Of a stretch of DNA of 64,000 bases, positions 10,408 through 18,968 are shown in pieces; position 1 is the stretch's first letter; every line of letters begins with the position of its first letter. The stretch covers positions 372,001-436,000 of the forward strand of contig CAJNBW010000001.1 in assembly GCA_905221105.1 (NCBI GenBank), written 5' to 3'. This DNA comes from a bacterium. Its GTDB lineage: Bacteria > Bacillota > Bacilli > Lactobacillales > Streptococcaceae. A model generated the notes under the pieces. That model was not told where the DNA came from. It did not search any database and saw nothing but the letters and a program-made list of their open reading frames with translations. The translations under genes and the position numbers were made by a program.

Positions 10408-10440
10408 AACCTTAAAAGGTTAGTTATATATAAAATAACT
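10408..10440. promoter_or_regulatory. Two adjacent inverted repeats in the divergent promoter region
   Basis: AACCTT-AA-AAGGTT (10408-10421) is followed immediately by AGTTAT-7 bp-ATAACT (10422-10440). They cover the -35 position of the choline-binding protein promoter and lie about 60 bp upstream of the first HTH gene. Operators for one or both neighbouring HTH regulators are the natural guess; this is inference from position and symmetry only. Confidence 0.45.
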
Positions 10441-10498
10441 TTAAAAAGTCTAAAATTTGTGCCATTTTGACTGTATCATGTAAGTAGCGAGGTACTAC

Positions 10499-10837
10499 AT
10501 GACAAATAACAAAAGCAATCTTCAAGATTACATCTCTAAAAGAATCCGTCTATTACGTTTAGAAAGAGGATATACTCAAGAACAACTAGAAGAGATGGCT
10601 GATTTGGGTACTAATTATATCTACAAATTAGAAAATCTTTCAACTAACTTAAAAATTCAAACGCTAGAGAAAGTAATGGAAGCATTAGAAGTAGATTTAG
10701 ATACATTCTTTGATATACAATTAAAAGAAGAAGACCCCAAAATTTCTCTACTTGTTGATGAATTAAAAACTCTTCCAACAGAACAACGTTCCCGAGTCTT
10801 AGATGCCTTGATACTCATTCTCAAAGAAGTCAAATAA
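10499..10837 (+). CDS. XRE-family helix-turn-helix regulator, first of a pair
   Basis: Small DNA-binding protein (112 residues). A Cro/CI-type HTH occupies about residues 9-62 (ISKRIRLLRLERGYTQEQL...LGTNYIYKLEN). The C-terminal tail (LVDELKTLPTEQRSRVLDAL) looks like a short dimerisation helix. The ATG follows GCGAGGTACTAC. It is divergent from the choline-binding protein gene, 135 bp away, and paralogous to the gene at 11193. It probably controls its own promoter and perhaps the surface protein (inference). Confidence 0.85.
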   Translation: MTNNKSNLQDYISKRIRLLRLERGYTQEQLEEMADLGTNYIYKLENLSTNLKIQTLEKVMEALEVDLDTFFDIQLKEEDPKISLLVDELKTLPTEQRSRVLDALILILKEVK

Positions 10838-11192
10838 CAGATGTTCTGATTTGCTTCTTTATCATTCGTAATCATTAGATTTCCCATAATTTTTTAAGAA
10901 GGCACAAAGCTTTCTTTTTTACTTTTATATAGAAAACTAGACACAAATAGTTCAAAATACTATTTTCGAGTGTCGCTTAGACTAACAAATCCCTTACTTG
11001 TAGCTAAATCAATTGCGAGTATGACTACTATCTCCCCTCTACCTTTTAACCTAGAATCAATCTTATCTAAATTCCGATTGTATGGTTTTCAATCTATTTA
11101 TTATTTTTATACCACTTTACCATACTTTTCTTATTTTGTATAGTTTGCTGTACTTATTTTTAAAGAAAATAGATAGTAAAATGATATATAGC
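10838..11192. other. AT-rich intergenic stretch between the two HTH genes
   Basis: About 355 bp without a convincing gene. A weak hairpin with a T run (about 10898-10922) may end the first HTH gene. The longest frame of the second HTH gene reaches back to an ATG at 11082 and would add a hydrophobic stretch (FLILYSLLYLFL), but that ATG has no ribosome site. No clear sigma-A promoter stands out. Confidence 0.5.
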
Positions 11193-11570
11193 ATGAAACA
11201 TGATAGATTACAAAAACATATAGCTTTTCGAATCCGTGAATGTCGAAAAGAACAGAGATTAAGTCAAGAGAAATTATCAGAATTAGCTGGCTTGGGTATC
11301 AAGGCCATTCAAAACATGGAAAATATGAAATATGATTTTAAGATAAAAACTCTTGAATCGGTAATCAAAGCATTAGGTATTACTGTAGAAGAATTCTTTA
11401 ACCTACAAGGATATGATACAGAAAGAAAAGACTTCCTTAAGCTACAAGAATACGACTCAGAGAGTGAAGACTCCCTAGAAATACTTTTCGACAACCTAAC
11501 AAAGTTACCCAAAGAGAAACAAGGAAAAATTATATCCTCCTTTAATGAAATTGTAAAAAATATCAAATAA
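11193..11570 (+). CDS. XRE-family helix-turn-helix regulator, second of a pair
   Basis: HTH protein of about 125 residues from the ATG at 11193. It aligns along its whole length with the gene at 10499: LQKHIAFRIRECRKEQRLSQ against LQDYISKRIRLLRLERGYTQ, then KTLESVIKALGI against QTLEKVMEALEV, and matching tails (LFDNLTKLPKEKQGKII against LVDELKTLPTEQRSRVL). Two short acidic repeats (QGYDTERKDF / QEYDSESEDS) sit between the HTH and the tail. Starts at 11181 or 11082 are possible, but only the 11193 start matches the paralogue's N-terminus. No strong ribosome site is visible. The bases after it, 11571-11662, are empty. Confidence 0.78.
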   Translation: MKHDRLQKHIAFRIRECRKEQRLSQEKLSELAGLGIKAIQNMENMKYDFKIKTLESVIKALGITVEEFFNLQGYDTERKDFLKLQEYDSESEDSLEILFDNLTKLPKEKQGKIISSFNEIVKNIK

Positions 11571-11662
11571 ATATAGATGGTAAGGAAGCTTTCAATGAAT
11601 AAACAAGGCTTCTAATAGAGCAAATTTATAAAATATTCAATACTTTATAGCAAAGGACAAGA

Positions 11663-11710
11663 AAAGAACCCACTAAAAGTCATTTCCTAACAACTTTTAG
11701 TAGGTTCTTT
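11663..11710. terminator. Bidirectional terminator between the HTH pair and tmcAL
   Basis: An 18-bp stem with one mismatch (AAAGAACCCACTAAAAGT against ACTTTTAGTAGGTTCTTT) around a 12-base loop. The plus side is followed by a T run; the minus side reads TTCTTTTCTTG. It lies between two convergent genes and would serve both. Confidence 0.85.
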
Positions 11711-11726
11711 TTATCCTATCCATATT

Positions 11727-12824
11727 CTAGTTCTTTTCTATTCTAATCGGCACTCTTCCAAAATTCTGCTCTGCTATACCTGGATTTCCCAGTTGGTAAA
11801 TCTGGTCTGCCTTTTGGGTCATGGCATCCCAAGGTTCTTTGCCAATTCGGCTGACTAAATGTACCTGCCCTTTCAGAGATTTGAGATGTTGTCTGCCTTT
11901 TGCGGTAAATCCAAGGATATGAATGCCTTCTGGCAAGTCACTTTCTCTGGCCTGCACCAGAATATAGGTCAAGAGGCGTCTGACACGCGCCTTGGTGTAG
12001 CGTTTAGTGGCAACCACTTCAACCAATTCGTCAACAGACTGAGCCGTCTTGATAGCTTCCTTGATGCGCACAGCCATTTCTTGATTGACCTGATAGATGG
12101 TAGTTAGGTCTGGATTTGACAAGATTTGATAGCGGAGCATAGCAAAATAACCGTCCCAACTCACCTTACTCGCCTGCTCAAAGAGAGCAACAGATGGCAT
12201 AAAGCGTTCTAGGAAATCTTGGTCCTTCTGGTGCTGACGGATGGCTGTCGCCGAGGCGTAGTCCACATCCTTATCCACAGAATGGTAACCAGCGCCCTGA
12301 CGCTGAATCGGATGCAACTTGATGTTTCGTCCCGCAACTGCCTTGGCATAAGCCAGAGCAAGGACATGATTAGGCGTATTGCCAGAAAAATCAAGATCAG
12401 CAAATTCCTTCCACATGGCCTGGGTTTTCTGGGGATAAGAAAGAGAATCAGGCAGATTTTCCACAAAATTTTCCATCTCAGCACCTCGCTCTGTGTATAA
12501 GTCAGCGATTTTCTGGTAATCCAGAACTTCCTCCGTCCCAAAAGCCAGAGTATTAATGCCCAAGCGAGCCAAGATATCCACAGCTCCTTGGCCAAAGAAA
12601 TCTGCCGCCTGAACACTGACTAAAAAGGGCAATTCCACTACCAAGTCTGCGCCATTTTCCAGTGCCATCTGGGCCCTTGTCCACTTGTCCACGATAGCAG
12701 GCTCCCCACGCTGCATGAAATTTCCAGACATGGCTACGATTTTCAATCCCTCAACCTGTTCCAGCAGGTATTTATGGCCATTATGAAAAGGATTGAACTC
12801 CGCGATAATACCTGTGATAGTCAT
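11727..12824 (-). CDS. tmcAL: tRNA(Met) cytidine acetate ligase
   Basis: Builds N4-acetylcytidine at the wobble position of elongator tRNA(Met) using acetate and ATP; formerly called YlbM. The 365-residue protein begins with the nucleotidyltransferase signature [13 protein letters not shown] (residues 5-17) followed by a typical alpha/beta core and the conserved [12 protein letters not shown] segment. The length suits the family. It is followed at 9 bp distance by the methyltransferase gene upstream on the same strand, so they are likely one transcript. Confidence 0.93.
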   Translation of the reverse strand: MTITGIIAEFNPFHNGHKYLLEQVEGLKIVAMSGNFMQRGEPAIVDKWTRAQMALENGADLVVELPFLVSVQAADFFGQGAVDILARLGINTLAFGTEEVLDYQKIADLYTERGAEMENFVENLPDSLSYPQKTQAMWKEFADLDFSGNTPNHVLALAYAKAVAGRNIKLHPIQRQGAGYHSVDKDVDYASATAIRQHQKDQDFLERFMPSVALFEQASKVSWDGYFAMLRYQILSNPDLTTIYQVNQEMAVRIKEAIKTAQSVDELVEVVATKRYTKARVRRLLTYILVQARESDLPEGIHILGFTAKGRQHLKSLKGQVHLVSRIGKEPWDAMTQKADQIYQLGNPGIAEQNFGRVPIRIEKN

Positions 12825-12833
12825 GGTAATCTC

Positions 12834-13574
12834 CTACTTCTGTGCGATAAAAAACCAACGGGCACTGGTTTCTGTTGGTTCCTTGTCCTCAAAGTCGGCA
12901 TAGAGTTTGAAGGACTTGAAACCAGCCTGTTCCAGTAAAATATCATAGGTCAGAACCTCATAAGTCCGCTCCTCATGCACTTCATCGTGGCGACTAAAGG
13001 AACCGTCCGCTTCCTTGATAAAGAAGGTCAGCTCATGCACGATGGAGTGAGGCGCCGCATCCTCGTAGGTATCCCAGAGCATTGCGAAGTCTTCTGCATT
13101 TTCATGGTAAGAATAGCCTGGAAAAACCTCATCTGTCTGGTAAGTCGAATGCACGTCAAAGATGAAAACTCCGCCTTCATTAAGAGCATTGTACACTTCC
13201 TTAAAGACGTCCCCTACTTCCACCTCATCCTGCATGTAGCAGATAGAGTCCGAATAACAAGTGACAAAGTCGTATTGACCTGCCTTGGACAAATCCAGCA
13301 TATTGCCTTCAATAAAATCAATCTTTTGCTTGGCTGAAGTAGCTCTCTTCTCAGCAATCTTCAACATATCCGCGCTCAAGTCAAGTCCAGTCACATCAAA
13401 ACCAGCTTGAGAAAAGCGCACAGACTGGATGCCTGTCCCACAAGCCAATTCCAAAAGTTTCTTTCTATCCTTTGTCTTAGGCAAATGACGCAAAGAAAAA
13501 TTCGTCCATTTATCATATAAACTATCATCCATCACAGCATCGTAAACAGCCGCAAAGGTTTCATAAGTTGCCAT
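12834..13574 (-). CDS. Class I SAM-dependent methyltransferase
   Basis: Predicted methyltransferase of 246 residues. Motif I LLELACGTG (about 40-48) is the SAM-binding glycine loop; an acidic residue follows in GLDLSADML, and the later VTCYSDSICYM and FIFDVHST segments complete the Rossmann fold. The substrate is unknown. The frame is open to 13610, but MATYETFAAVYD at 13574 is the likely N-terminus; an ATG two codons earlier (13580) fits the GGAGG site about equally well. The gene lies between rsfS and tmcAL. Confidence 0.85.
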   Translation of the reverse strand: MATYETFAAVYDAVMDDSLYDKWTNFSLRHLPKTKDRKKLLELACGTGIQSVRFSQAGFDVTGLDLSADMLKIAEKRATSAKQKIDFIEGNMLDLSKAGQYDFVTCYSDSICYMQDEVEVGDVFKEVYNALNEGGVFIFDVHSTYQTDEVFPGYSYHENAEDFAMLWDTYEDAAPHSIVHELTFFIKEADGSFSRHDEVHEERTYEVLTYDILLEQAGFKSFKLYADFEDKEPTETSARWFFIAQK

Positions 13575-13653
13575 AATCATGATACCAAGAGCCTCCATGG
13601 CAAACACCACTCGCCCTATACCTTTCTATCCAATTTTCTAAAATAAGCAAAGA

Positions 13654-13677
13654 AACCCAGTTGACTACAACTGAGTT
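13654..13677 (-). terminator. Terminator after rsfS
   Basis: Minus strand AACTCAGTTG, loop TAGT, CAACTGGGTT, then TCTTTG. It stands between rsfS and the methyltransferase gene, splitting this run of minus-strand genes into two transcription units, at least partly. Confidence 0.7.
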
Positions 13678-13683
13678 CGTCTT

Positions 13684-14037
<354 letters not shown>

Positions 14038-14049
14038 TTAATCCTCTTT

Positions 14050-14550
14050 CTAGAAAATATGTTTGTAATCTAGGACATCTGCAAAGCGCCCCTCCCAAAT
14101 GCCCTCATAAAATTCATTTATCGTTTCTGCTGGAATGTCTTTCCCATCAAACGTTGTGCAAGTTCCTTCTGGAATAATAAGCTGATAGCCATATTCAAAA
14201 GCAACCTTGACAGAGGTATCCACACAATATTCTGTCTGCATACCACATAAAACTAATTTTTCAATCCCCTGTTTATCCAAGTATTCTTTTAAACCAGTTT
14301 CTTTGAAAATACTGTTATACTTCTTCTGAAAGACCTTTTCATTAGGTTTTCGGCTTAAAAGCTCAGATAACTGCCAATCTTCTGATGTTTGAACTTCAGC
14401 GTTCTCAATATGTTGAACATAAATAATTTCGATATTCTTGCTTCTAGCCTGGTTTTGTAAATAAGAAATTTTTTCCAATAGACTATTTGTCTGAAAACCG
14501 GTTTCCACTAAAATATTCTGAACATCAATGATTATAAAAGCCGTCTTCAT
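14050..14550 (-). CDS. Isochorismatase-like cysteine hydrolase
   Basis: Cysteine hydrolase of 166 residues. The catalytic triad of the family can be placed: Asp9 in FIIIDVQN, Lys77/78 in FQKKYNS and Cys109 in GMQTEYCVD. Relatives hydrolyse amides such as nicotinamide or N-carbamoyl compounds; the actual substrate cannot be read from the sequence. It starts directly after yqeK (stop and start abut) and lies close to nadD, so a link with NAD salvage is tempting, but the sequence does not show typical nicotinamidase metal ligands. Inference only. Confidence 0.85.
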   Translation of the reverse strand: MKTAFIIIDVQNILVETGFQTNSLLEKISYLQNQARSKNIEIIYVQHIENAEVQTSEDWQLSELLSRKPNEKVFQKKYNSIFKETGLKEYLDKQGIEKLVLCGMQTEYCVDTSVKVAFEYGYQLIIPEGTCTTFDGKDIPAETINEFYEGIWEGRFADVLDYKHIF

Positions 14551-15144
14551 TTAGTCCTCTTTCAAATAGTGCACAAAGGCGTTATAGGTTTCAAGGGTTT
14601 GGGGATAGATAGGAAATCCCTGATGAGCCAAATGTTCCACGGTACGAGCTGTTTCGTAGGCCACTGCCTTATTAAGTGACAAACTTGCAATCTCACGCGC
14701 CACATTCACTCCTGGAAAGGTACGATTGTGCTCGATGTAGTCTGCGACGTAGATAACCTTATCAAGATCAGTCATCTGACCAGCCCCGACTGTATGGATT
14801 TCAATAGCTCGCAGGATTTCAGGGTCTTGCAAATTCAAATCTTCTTGAATCTTGTAGATGCCAACCATACCATGCCAGACATTATTGCCCCAGTTTTTAA
14901 GGTCAGGGTCTAGCTGATAACGGTCAATCAAGTCTAGAAATTCCTGATCTGACAGCTTTTTAGCATAGTCATGAAGAATGCCTGCAAGACCTGCCTTCTC
15001 AGCATCAACTCCGAATCGCTTCGCTAGCTCTATGGCTGCACGCTCCACACCCAAACAATGGGTTAAGCGTTTTTCAGGTAGAAGCTCTGCCATTTTTTCC
15101 AACAAAGCCTCGCGAGAGCAGTTGATATAGTCTTGATAAGCCAT
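14551..15144 (-). CDS. yqeK: HD-domain phosphohydrolase YqeK (Ap4A hydrolase)
   Basis: YqeK proteins are symmetrical diadenosine tetraphosphatases. The 197 residues carry the HD metal site: His29 ([12 protein letters not shown]), His58-Asp59 (GILHDYAK), then HGMVG, EIHTVG and [13 protein letters not shown]. The start codon overlaps the nadD stop by one base, so translation is coupled. It is part of the yqeH-yhbY-nadD-yqeK-rsfS string. Confidence 0.95.
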   Translation of the reverse strand: MAYQDYINCSREALLEKMAELLPEKRLTHCLGVERAAIELAKRFGVDAEKAGLAGILHDYAKKLSDQEFLDLIDRYQLDPDLKNWGNNVWHGMVGIYKIQEDLNLQDPEILRAIEIHTVGAGQMTDLDKVIYVADYIEHNRTFPGVNVAREIASLSLNKAVAYETARTVEHLAHQGFPIYPQTLETYNAFVHYLKED

Positions 15145-15773
15145 CAGTAGAGCCCCTCCTTCTCGATGTAGTCTAGCACCGGCTGAGGTAGGAGAAAGTT
15201 AGGTTTTCGACCTTGGGCAAGGAAATCACGCACCATGCTGGACGAGATATCCATGAGAGGCACATCCACCCAGATAACGGGATAGGAAGTCCCTGCCTTG
15301 TAGCGCGGGCGCTGAACCCCCACAAACTGAACCAGATCGACCAGCTCATCAATTCGGTACCACTTAGGCAGATAGTCCACCATATCCGCACCAATAATGA
15401 AGTAATAATCCGTATCCGGATGTTGCTCTGTCAAAATTTTCATGGTGTCGTAGGTGTAGGAAATACCCTTGCGCTCTAGCTCGATGGTTTCAATGGCCAG
15501 ACCATCAATCCCCTCAATCGCCAATTCAAGCATCTTGAGACGATGGTGCTCAGGGATTGTTTCCTTTTTATCAACATGAGGAGGTTGGTATTCAGGCATA
15601 AGTAGAACTTGGTCCAGTCCCAACTGCTGCCGTACTTGGTCCGCAACAATGAGATGGGCATTGTGAACAGGGTTAAAATTCCCCCCTAAAATCCCGACTT
15701 GTTTGCGTTTTTTCTCCTTGATTTCCGGCTCCAACTCTACCTTGGTAAAGGGAGTCAATAATTCAATTGCCAT
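15144..15773 (-). CDS. nadD: Nicotinate-nucleotide adenylyltransferase
   Basis: Transfers AMP from ATP to nicotinate mononucleotide, forming deamido-NAD, an essential step of NAD synthesis. The 209-residue protein has the nucleotidyltransferase signature [14 protein letters not shown] (residues 27-40) and the later [14 protein letters not shown] loop. An N-terminal extension of about 25 residues precedes the core, as is usual in streptococci. It overlaps yqeK by one base. Confidence 0.96.
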   Translation of the reverse strand: MAIELLTPFTKVELEPEIKEKKRKQVGILGGNFNPVHNAHLIVADQVRQQLGLDQVLLMPEYQPPHVDKKETIPEHHRLKMLELAIEGIDGLAIETIELERKGISYTYDTMKILTEQHPDTDYYFIIGADMVDYLPKWYRIDELVDLVQFVGVQRPRYKAGTSYPVIWVDVPLMDISSSMVRDFLAQGRKPNFLLPQPVLDYIEKEGLY

Positions 15774-15824
15774 AGGCTAGTCTCCTTTAATTCTCTGTAA
15801 AAACAGTTGTTTGGAGTAGTTTTT

Positions 15825-16136
15825 CTATATTTCTTTGACTTTTTTAGAAATCTTGCGATTTTCTTTCTTGCTAGATTGTTTAAACAAGATTAAGATGCGT
15901 CCGATTTTTTGGACTGTATCCACACCGATTTCTTCTTCCAAGATTTCAGCTACTTCGTGAATGTTTTCATCTGTGTTTTGTAAAAGAGTTACCTTAATCA
16001 ATTCGCGAGCGTCAAGAGCTTGACGGACGCTGGTTTTGATTTGGTCGTTAAGTCCATTTTTCCCAATTTGGATGATGGGTTTGAGGGTGTGTGCCTGGCT
16101 GTTGAGAAAGGCACGTTGTTTTGATGTTAATGACAT
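15825..16136 (-). CDS. yhbY: YhbY-family (CRM domain) RNA-binding protein
   Basis: Small CRM-domain protein (103 residues) linked to 50S ribosome assembly. The GxxG-like loop IIQIGKNGLND (about residues 20-30) and the N-terminal LTSKQRAFLNSQAH are typical. The C-terminal end is a Lys/Ser-rich tail. Separated from the upstream yqeH gene by an unusually long gap (16137-16357) full of hairpins, while it is followed by nadD after 51 bp. Confidence 0.93.
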   Translation of the reverse strand: MSLTSKQRAFLNSQAHTLKPIIQIGKNGLNDQIKTSVRQALDARELIKVTLLQNTDENIHEVAEILEEEIGVDTVQKIGRILILFKQSSKKENRKISKKVKEI

Positions 16137-16199
16137 AATTTTCTTCCTTGTTTTTTGATAGTTATTTTAAGTGGTGAGGGACGGTCGGAACTAATTTTC

Positions 16200-16342
16200 C
16201 AAAGATCTCATCTTTGAAAAATGGATTCCCTGATCTCACAATTGATCCTTGGTCTCAATTGTGCCCCTTGCCAATCTATCGATTGGCAAGACACCACGGC
16301 AATAACTATCGCTATATGAGCTCACTTTGTTCGCTCAGCGAT
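16200..16342 (-). other. Four consecutive hairpins between yqeH and yhbY
   Basis: The 221-bp gap holds four inverted repeats in a row. CAAAGAT/ATCTTTG is at 16200-16216. CACAATTGA/TCAATTGTG is at 16237-16263. CTTGCCAATC/GATTGGCAAG, with a 4-base loop, is at 16267-16290. The last is a two-part stem, ATCGCT with GAGC against GCTC with AGCGAT, at 16308-16342. None has a following T run on the minus strand, so they are not ordinary terminators. They would lie in the yqeH-yhbY message. A structured leader, processing site or decayed small repeat are possible; the sequence does not decide. Confidence 0.6.
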
Positions 16343-16357
16343 TTTGTAATAATACTT

Positions 16358-17464
16358 TTAAATAATTGCTTTTCGTGTGACGACGGCGACGCCTTCTGGT
16401 GCCCAGACGGCGACTTTGACGGTGCCTGTTACGCGGATCCAGCCTAGGCCTGAGATGACTAGGTCTGTCTTGTCCTTGATGTTAAATACATGCTGGACTA
16501 GTTTTGGGAAATCTTCTTTTTCCTTACTATTTGGTGGTGTCAGAAGTGTTCCAACGTGCTTTTCATAGAAAGCACTAGCGCCTTCTAGCTTGGTACGATG
16601 CAATTTAAGTTCATTATCAAAGAAGGCTGTGAAACCTTGTTTTTCTCCTGCAATGAAGTCAAAGCGTCCCAAACCACCTAAAAATAGAGTTTGCTCAGGA
16701 TTAAGCTGATAGGTTTTAGGCTTGATTTCCTTTTTAGGGCTGACATACTTGAGATTTTTAGCCGTCAAGTAATGGGCCATTTGGTGGCGGTGGATGATTC
16801 CTGGCGTATCGTAGATATAAGATCCATCATCGAGTGGAATTTCAATCTTGTCCAAGGTTGTCCCTGGGAAGCGTGAAGTCGTGATGACATTCTGGTCACC
16901 CGTGATTTCTTGGATAATAGCATTGATAAGGGTTGATTTTCCAACGTTGGTCACACCGACCACATAGACATCGCGACCCTTACGGTAGTGTTCAATCTTG
17001 TCAATGACTTCCTTAATGGCATGCTTGTTTTGTGCTGAAGTCAGGACGACATCAACAGGGCGAAGACCTTCTTCGTGAGCACGCTCCATCAGCCACTGGC
17101 TAATCTTGCTCGGTTTTACTGACTTAGGCAGGATATCTTTTTTATTTCCAACCAAGAGGACATCATTGCCTGATACAAAACGTGGCAAACCTGGGATAAC
17201 AGAGCCATTAAAGTCAAAGATATCAATGACATTTACCACCAAAGCATCACTGTCTCCTACCTCGTGCAAGAGCTTGAGGAAATCATCGTCCGTCAACTGG
17301 ACATCTGTGATTTCATTATAATGACGGAGACGGAAACAGCGTTGGCAATAGACTTCGCCAGTCTCCAAACCTTTTTCAAGTGCCGACTGGGGGGTAAAAC
17401 CAAGACCAGCCTTGTCTGTCGTCTGAATGGTTGCTCCACAACCAATACAGAGAATTTCTTCCAT
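16358..17464 (-). CDS. yqeH: Ribosome biogenesis GTPase YqeH
   Basis: Circularly permuted GTPase needed for 30S subunit maturation. The 368 residues open with a treble-clef zinc finger (CIGC at 5-8 and CQRC about residue 40). The GTPase motifs then appear in permuted order: G4 GNKKD before G1 GVTNVGKST and G3 DTPG. A C-terminal RNA-binding domain follows. The gene starts 2 bp after yqeG ends and is probably translated from the same message. Confidence 0.96.
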   Translation of the reverse strand: MEEILCIGCGATIQTTDKAGLGFTPQSALEKGLETGEVYCQRCFRLRHYNEITDVQLTDDDFLKLLHEVGDSDALVVNVIDIFDFNGSVIPGLPRFVSGNDVLLVGNKKDILPKSVKPSKISQWLMERAHEEGLRPVDVVLTSAQNKHAIKEVIDKIEHYRKGRDVYVVGVTNVGKSTLINAIIQEITGDQNVITTSRFPGTTLDKIEIPLDDGSYIYDTPGIIHRHQMAHYLTAKNLKYVSPKKEIKPKTYQLNPEQTLFLGGLGRFDFIAGEKQGFTAFFDNELKLHRTKLEGASAFYEKHVGTLLTPPNSKEKEDFPKLVQHVFNIKDKTDLVISGLGWIRVTGTVKVAVWAPEGVAVVTRKAII

Positions 17465-17466
17465 AG

Positions 17467-17994
17467 TTAAATTCCTTTTTTATATATAATCGGTCCGTAC
17501 TTTTCAGTGATTTTTCGCATGACACGGCGCTCACGAGCTCGGTTAATCTGCGTCTTAATAGAGTCGTGCTGAACCAAGGGCTTGACCAAGATTGAGCGAA
17601 TACCTGCACGGTGGGCTGCTCGTATATCGGTCATGAGCTGGTCGCCGACCATGACCACTTCCTTTTTCTCATAGTGGAATTCCTTCATGGCACGGTCAAT
17701 CCCAAATGTGAAGGGCTTTAAGGCCCAATAAACGTAATCAATCCCAAATTTCTCAACTGCGCGTTGAACTCGTTTTTTGGTGTTATTTGAGACCACGATG
17801 ATGCGAATACCCGCGTCCCGAAGGTCATGTAGCCATTGCTTCATTTCTGGCGTCCCGTCAGGGTTGTTCCAAGCTATGAGGGTATTGTCCAAATCGACCA
17901 AAACAGCCTTGATTCCCTGCGCCTGCAGGCTTGGGACTGTCAGATCATAGACTGCTTCCACAGCAAAATCTGGCATATAATTTTCAATCGCCAT
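17467..17994 (-). CDS. yqeG: YqeG-family HAD phosphatase
   Basis: HAD IIIA-type phosphatase (175 residues) of the family that includes bacterial YqeG and eukaryotic PTPMT-like mitochondrial phosphatases. Motif I VDLDNTLIAW contains Asp34 and Asp36; motif II is VVSNN; motif III/IV is VGDQLMTDI. The frame is open to 18057, but AAAGGAG six bases before the ATG at 17994 fixes the start, 14 bp after the CorA-type gene ends. The physiological substrate is not known from the sequence. Confidence 0.93.
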   Translation of the reverse strand: MAIENYMPDFAVEAVYDLTVPSLQAQGIKAVLVDLDNTLIAWNNPDGTPEMKQWLHDLRDAGIRIIVVSNNTKKRVQRAVEKFGIDYVYWALKPFTFGIDRAMKEFHYEKKEVVMVGDQLMTDIRAAHRAGIRSILVKPLVQHDSIKTQINRARERRVMRKITEKYGPIIYKKGI

Positions 17995-18008
17995 TCTGGC
18001 TCCTTTTC

Positions 18009-18917
18009 TTAACTTTTTTTCGCAATTTTCCTTAGTAATAATGACAGGACAATCCACAACCCAGCACTAGCCAAGCTGATGTAGAGCCAAGCATGGGGCT
18101 CATCTGTTAAAGGTAGCGGAACATTCATTCCGAAAAAGCCTGTCACGACTGCCAAAACCGCTAGCAAGACTGAAATGATAGTCAAAGTTGTCAAATTATC
18201 ATTCAGATTATTGTTTAGGATGTTGTTGTAAGATGCTGATAGTTGTTGGAGAACTTGAGAAATCAAATCTGTCATGGACACCAGCTGATGAGCTTCAATC
18301 ATAGCATCATCAAACTGTTCTCTCTCAATCTCGTTAAAACTGCGATAAAGGGCATGCCCTTGGATATGTTCCAGCAACATGCGATTTTGCTTGGCAGCCG
18401 CAGTAAGATAAACCATACCGGTTTCCAAGTCAGACAAGGCAAAGAGGTTTTTCTTAGTCGTTCGCTGACGCAAGAGACCATTAACCTCATCCTTACTCTT
18501 GTCCATCTGCTCGATGACAGGATAGTAGGCATTGCTGATGATTTCCAGACTGGCAAAGAGAAACTTGTAAATCGAAAGCGTATCATGACTCTCCAGATAA
18601 CGAGTCATCTGTTCAATGACATAAGCGTTCTTGGTATTACTAATGGTAATCAGGCGACGATGTTCCACGATAAAGGTCATAGGAAAGGCTTCGTAGTATT
18701 CCTTGTCCTTTTTCAAGTTCAAGACATTGTAGATAAAGGTCACAGTCCCATTTTCACGGTGATAATCCATGTGGGCGCGCTCATTCCTATCCAGTGCGTA
18801 TTCAATGGTTTCCTTGTCCAAACCGTAGATTTCAGAAAGGTCTTCTAGTTTTTTCAACTTGTCCAAATCTAGGTTAATCCAGGCACAGCCATTGCCCAAC
18901 TGTTTTTCTAAAAACAT
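18009..18917 (-). CDS. CorA-family divalent cation transporter
   Basis: Pentameric channel family for Mg2+ (or Co2+, Ni2+). The 302-residue protein has a large cytoplasmic N-terminal domain and two C-terminal membrane helices. The signature FFGMNVPLP follows the first helix. Ribosome site AAAGGAGAGAAG, and an extended -10 (TGGTACAAT) about 25 bp upstream of the ATG. Downstream it runs into yqeG, so it may be the first gene of the yqeG-yqeH-yhbY-nadD-yqeK string. Which metal it carries is not shown. Confidence 0.92.
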   Translation of the reverse strand: MFLEKQLGNGCAWINLDLDKLKKLEDLSEIYGLDKETIEYALDRNERAHMDYHRENGTVTFIYNVLNLKKDKEYYEAFPMTFIVEHRRLITISNTKNAYVIEQMTRYLESHDTLSIYKFLFASLEIISNAYYPVIEQMDKSKDEVNGLLRQRTTKKNLFALSDLETGMVYLTAAAKQNRMLLEHIQGHALYRSFNEIEREQFDDAMIEAHQLVSMTDLISQVLQQLSASYNNILNNNLNDNLTTLTIISVLLAVLAVVTGFFGMNVPLPLTDEPHAWLYISLASAGLWIVLSLLLRKIAKKS

Positions 18918-18968
18918 CTTCTCTCCTTTACCAAACTCTTTCTATTGTACCATAAATCTGCTAAAATT

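Noticed and set aside
7766..10470. Long plus-strand frames opposite the choline-binding protein gene, rich in Cys, Phe and Leu or Ser
   Set aside because: They mirror the low-complexity Ala/Lys/Glu coiled-coil coding on the other strand and have no ribosome sites or family features.
11082..11192. Hydrophobic N-terminal extension of the second HTH regulator
   Set aside because: No ribosome site precedes the ATG at 11082, and the paralogue aligns only from 11193. Kept as an alternative start.
16214..16447. Plus-strand frame over the hairpin stretch and the yqeH end
   Set aside because: Composition follows the inverted repeats; no start signal and antisense to yqeH.
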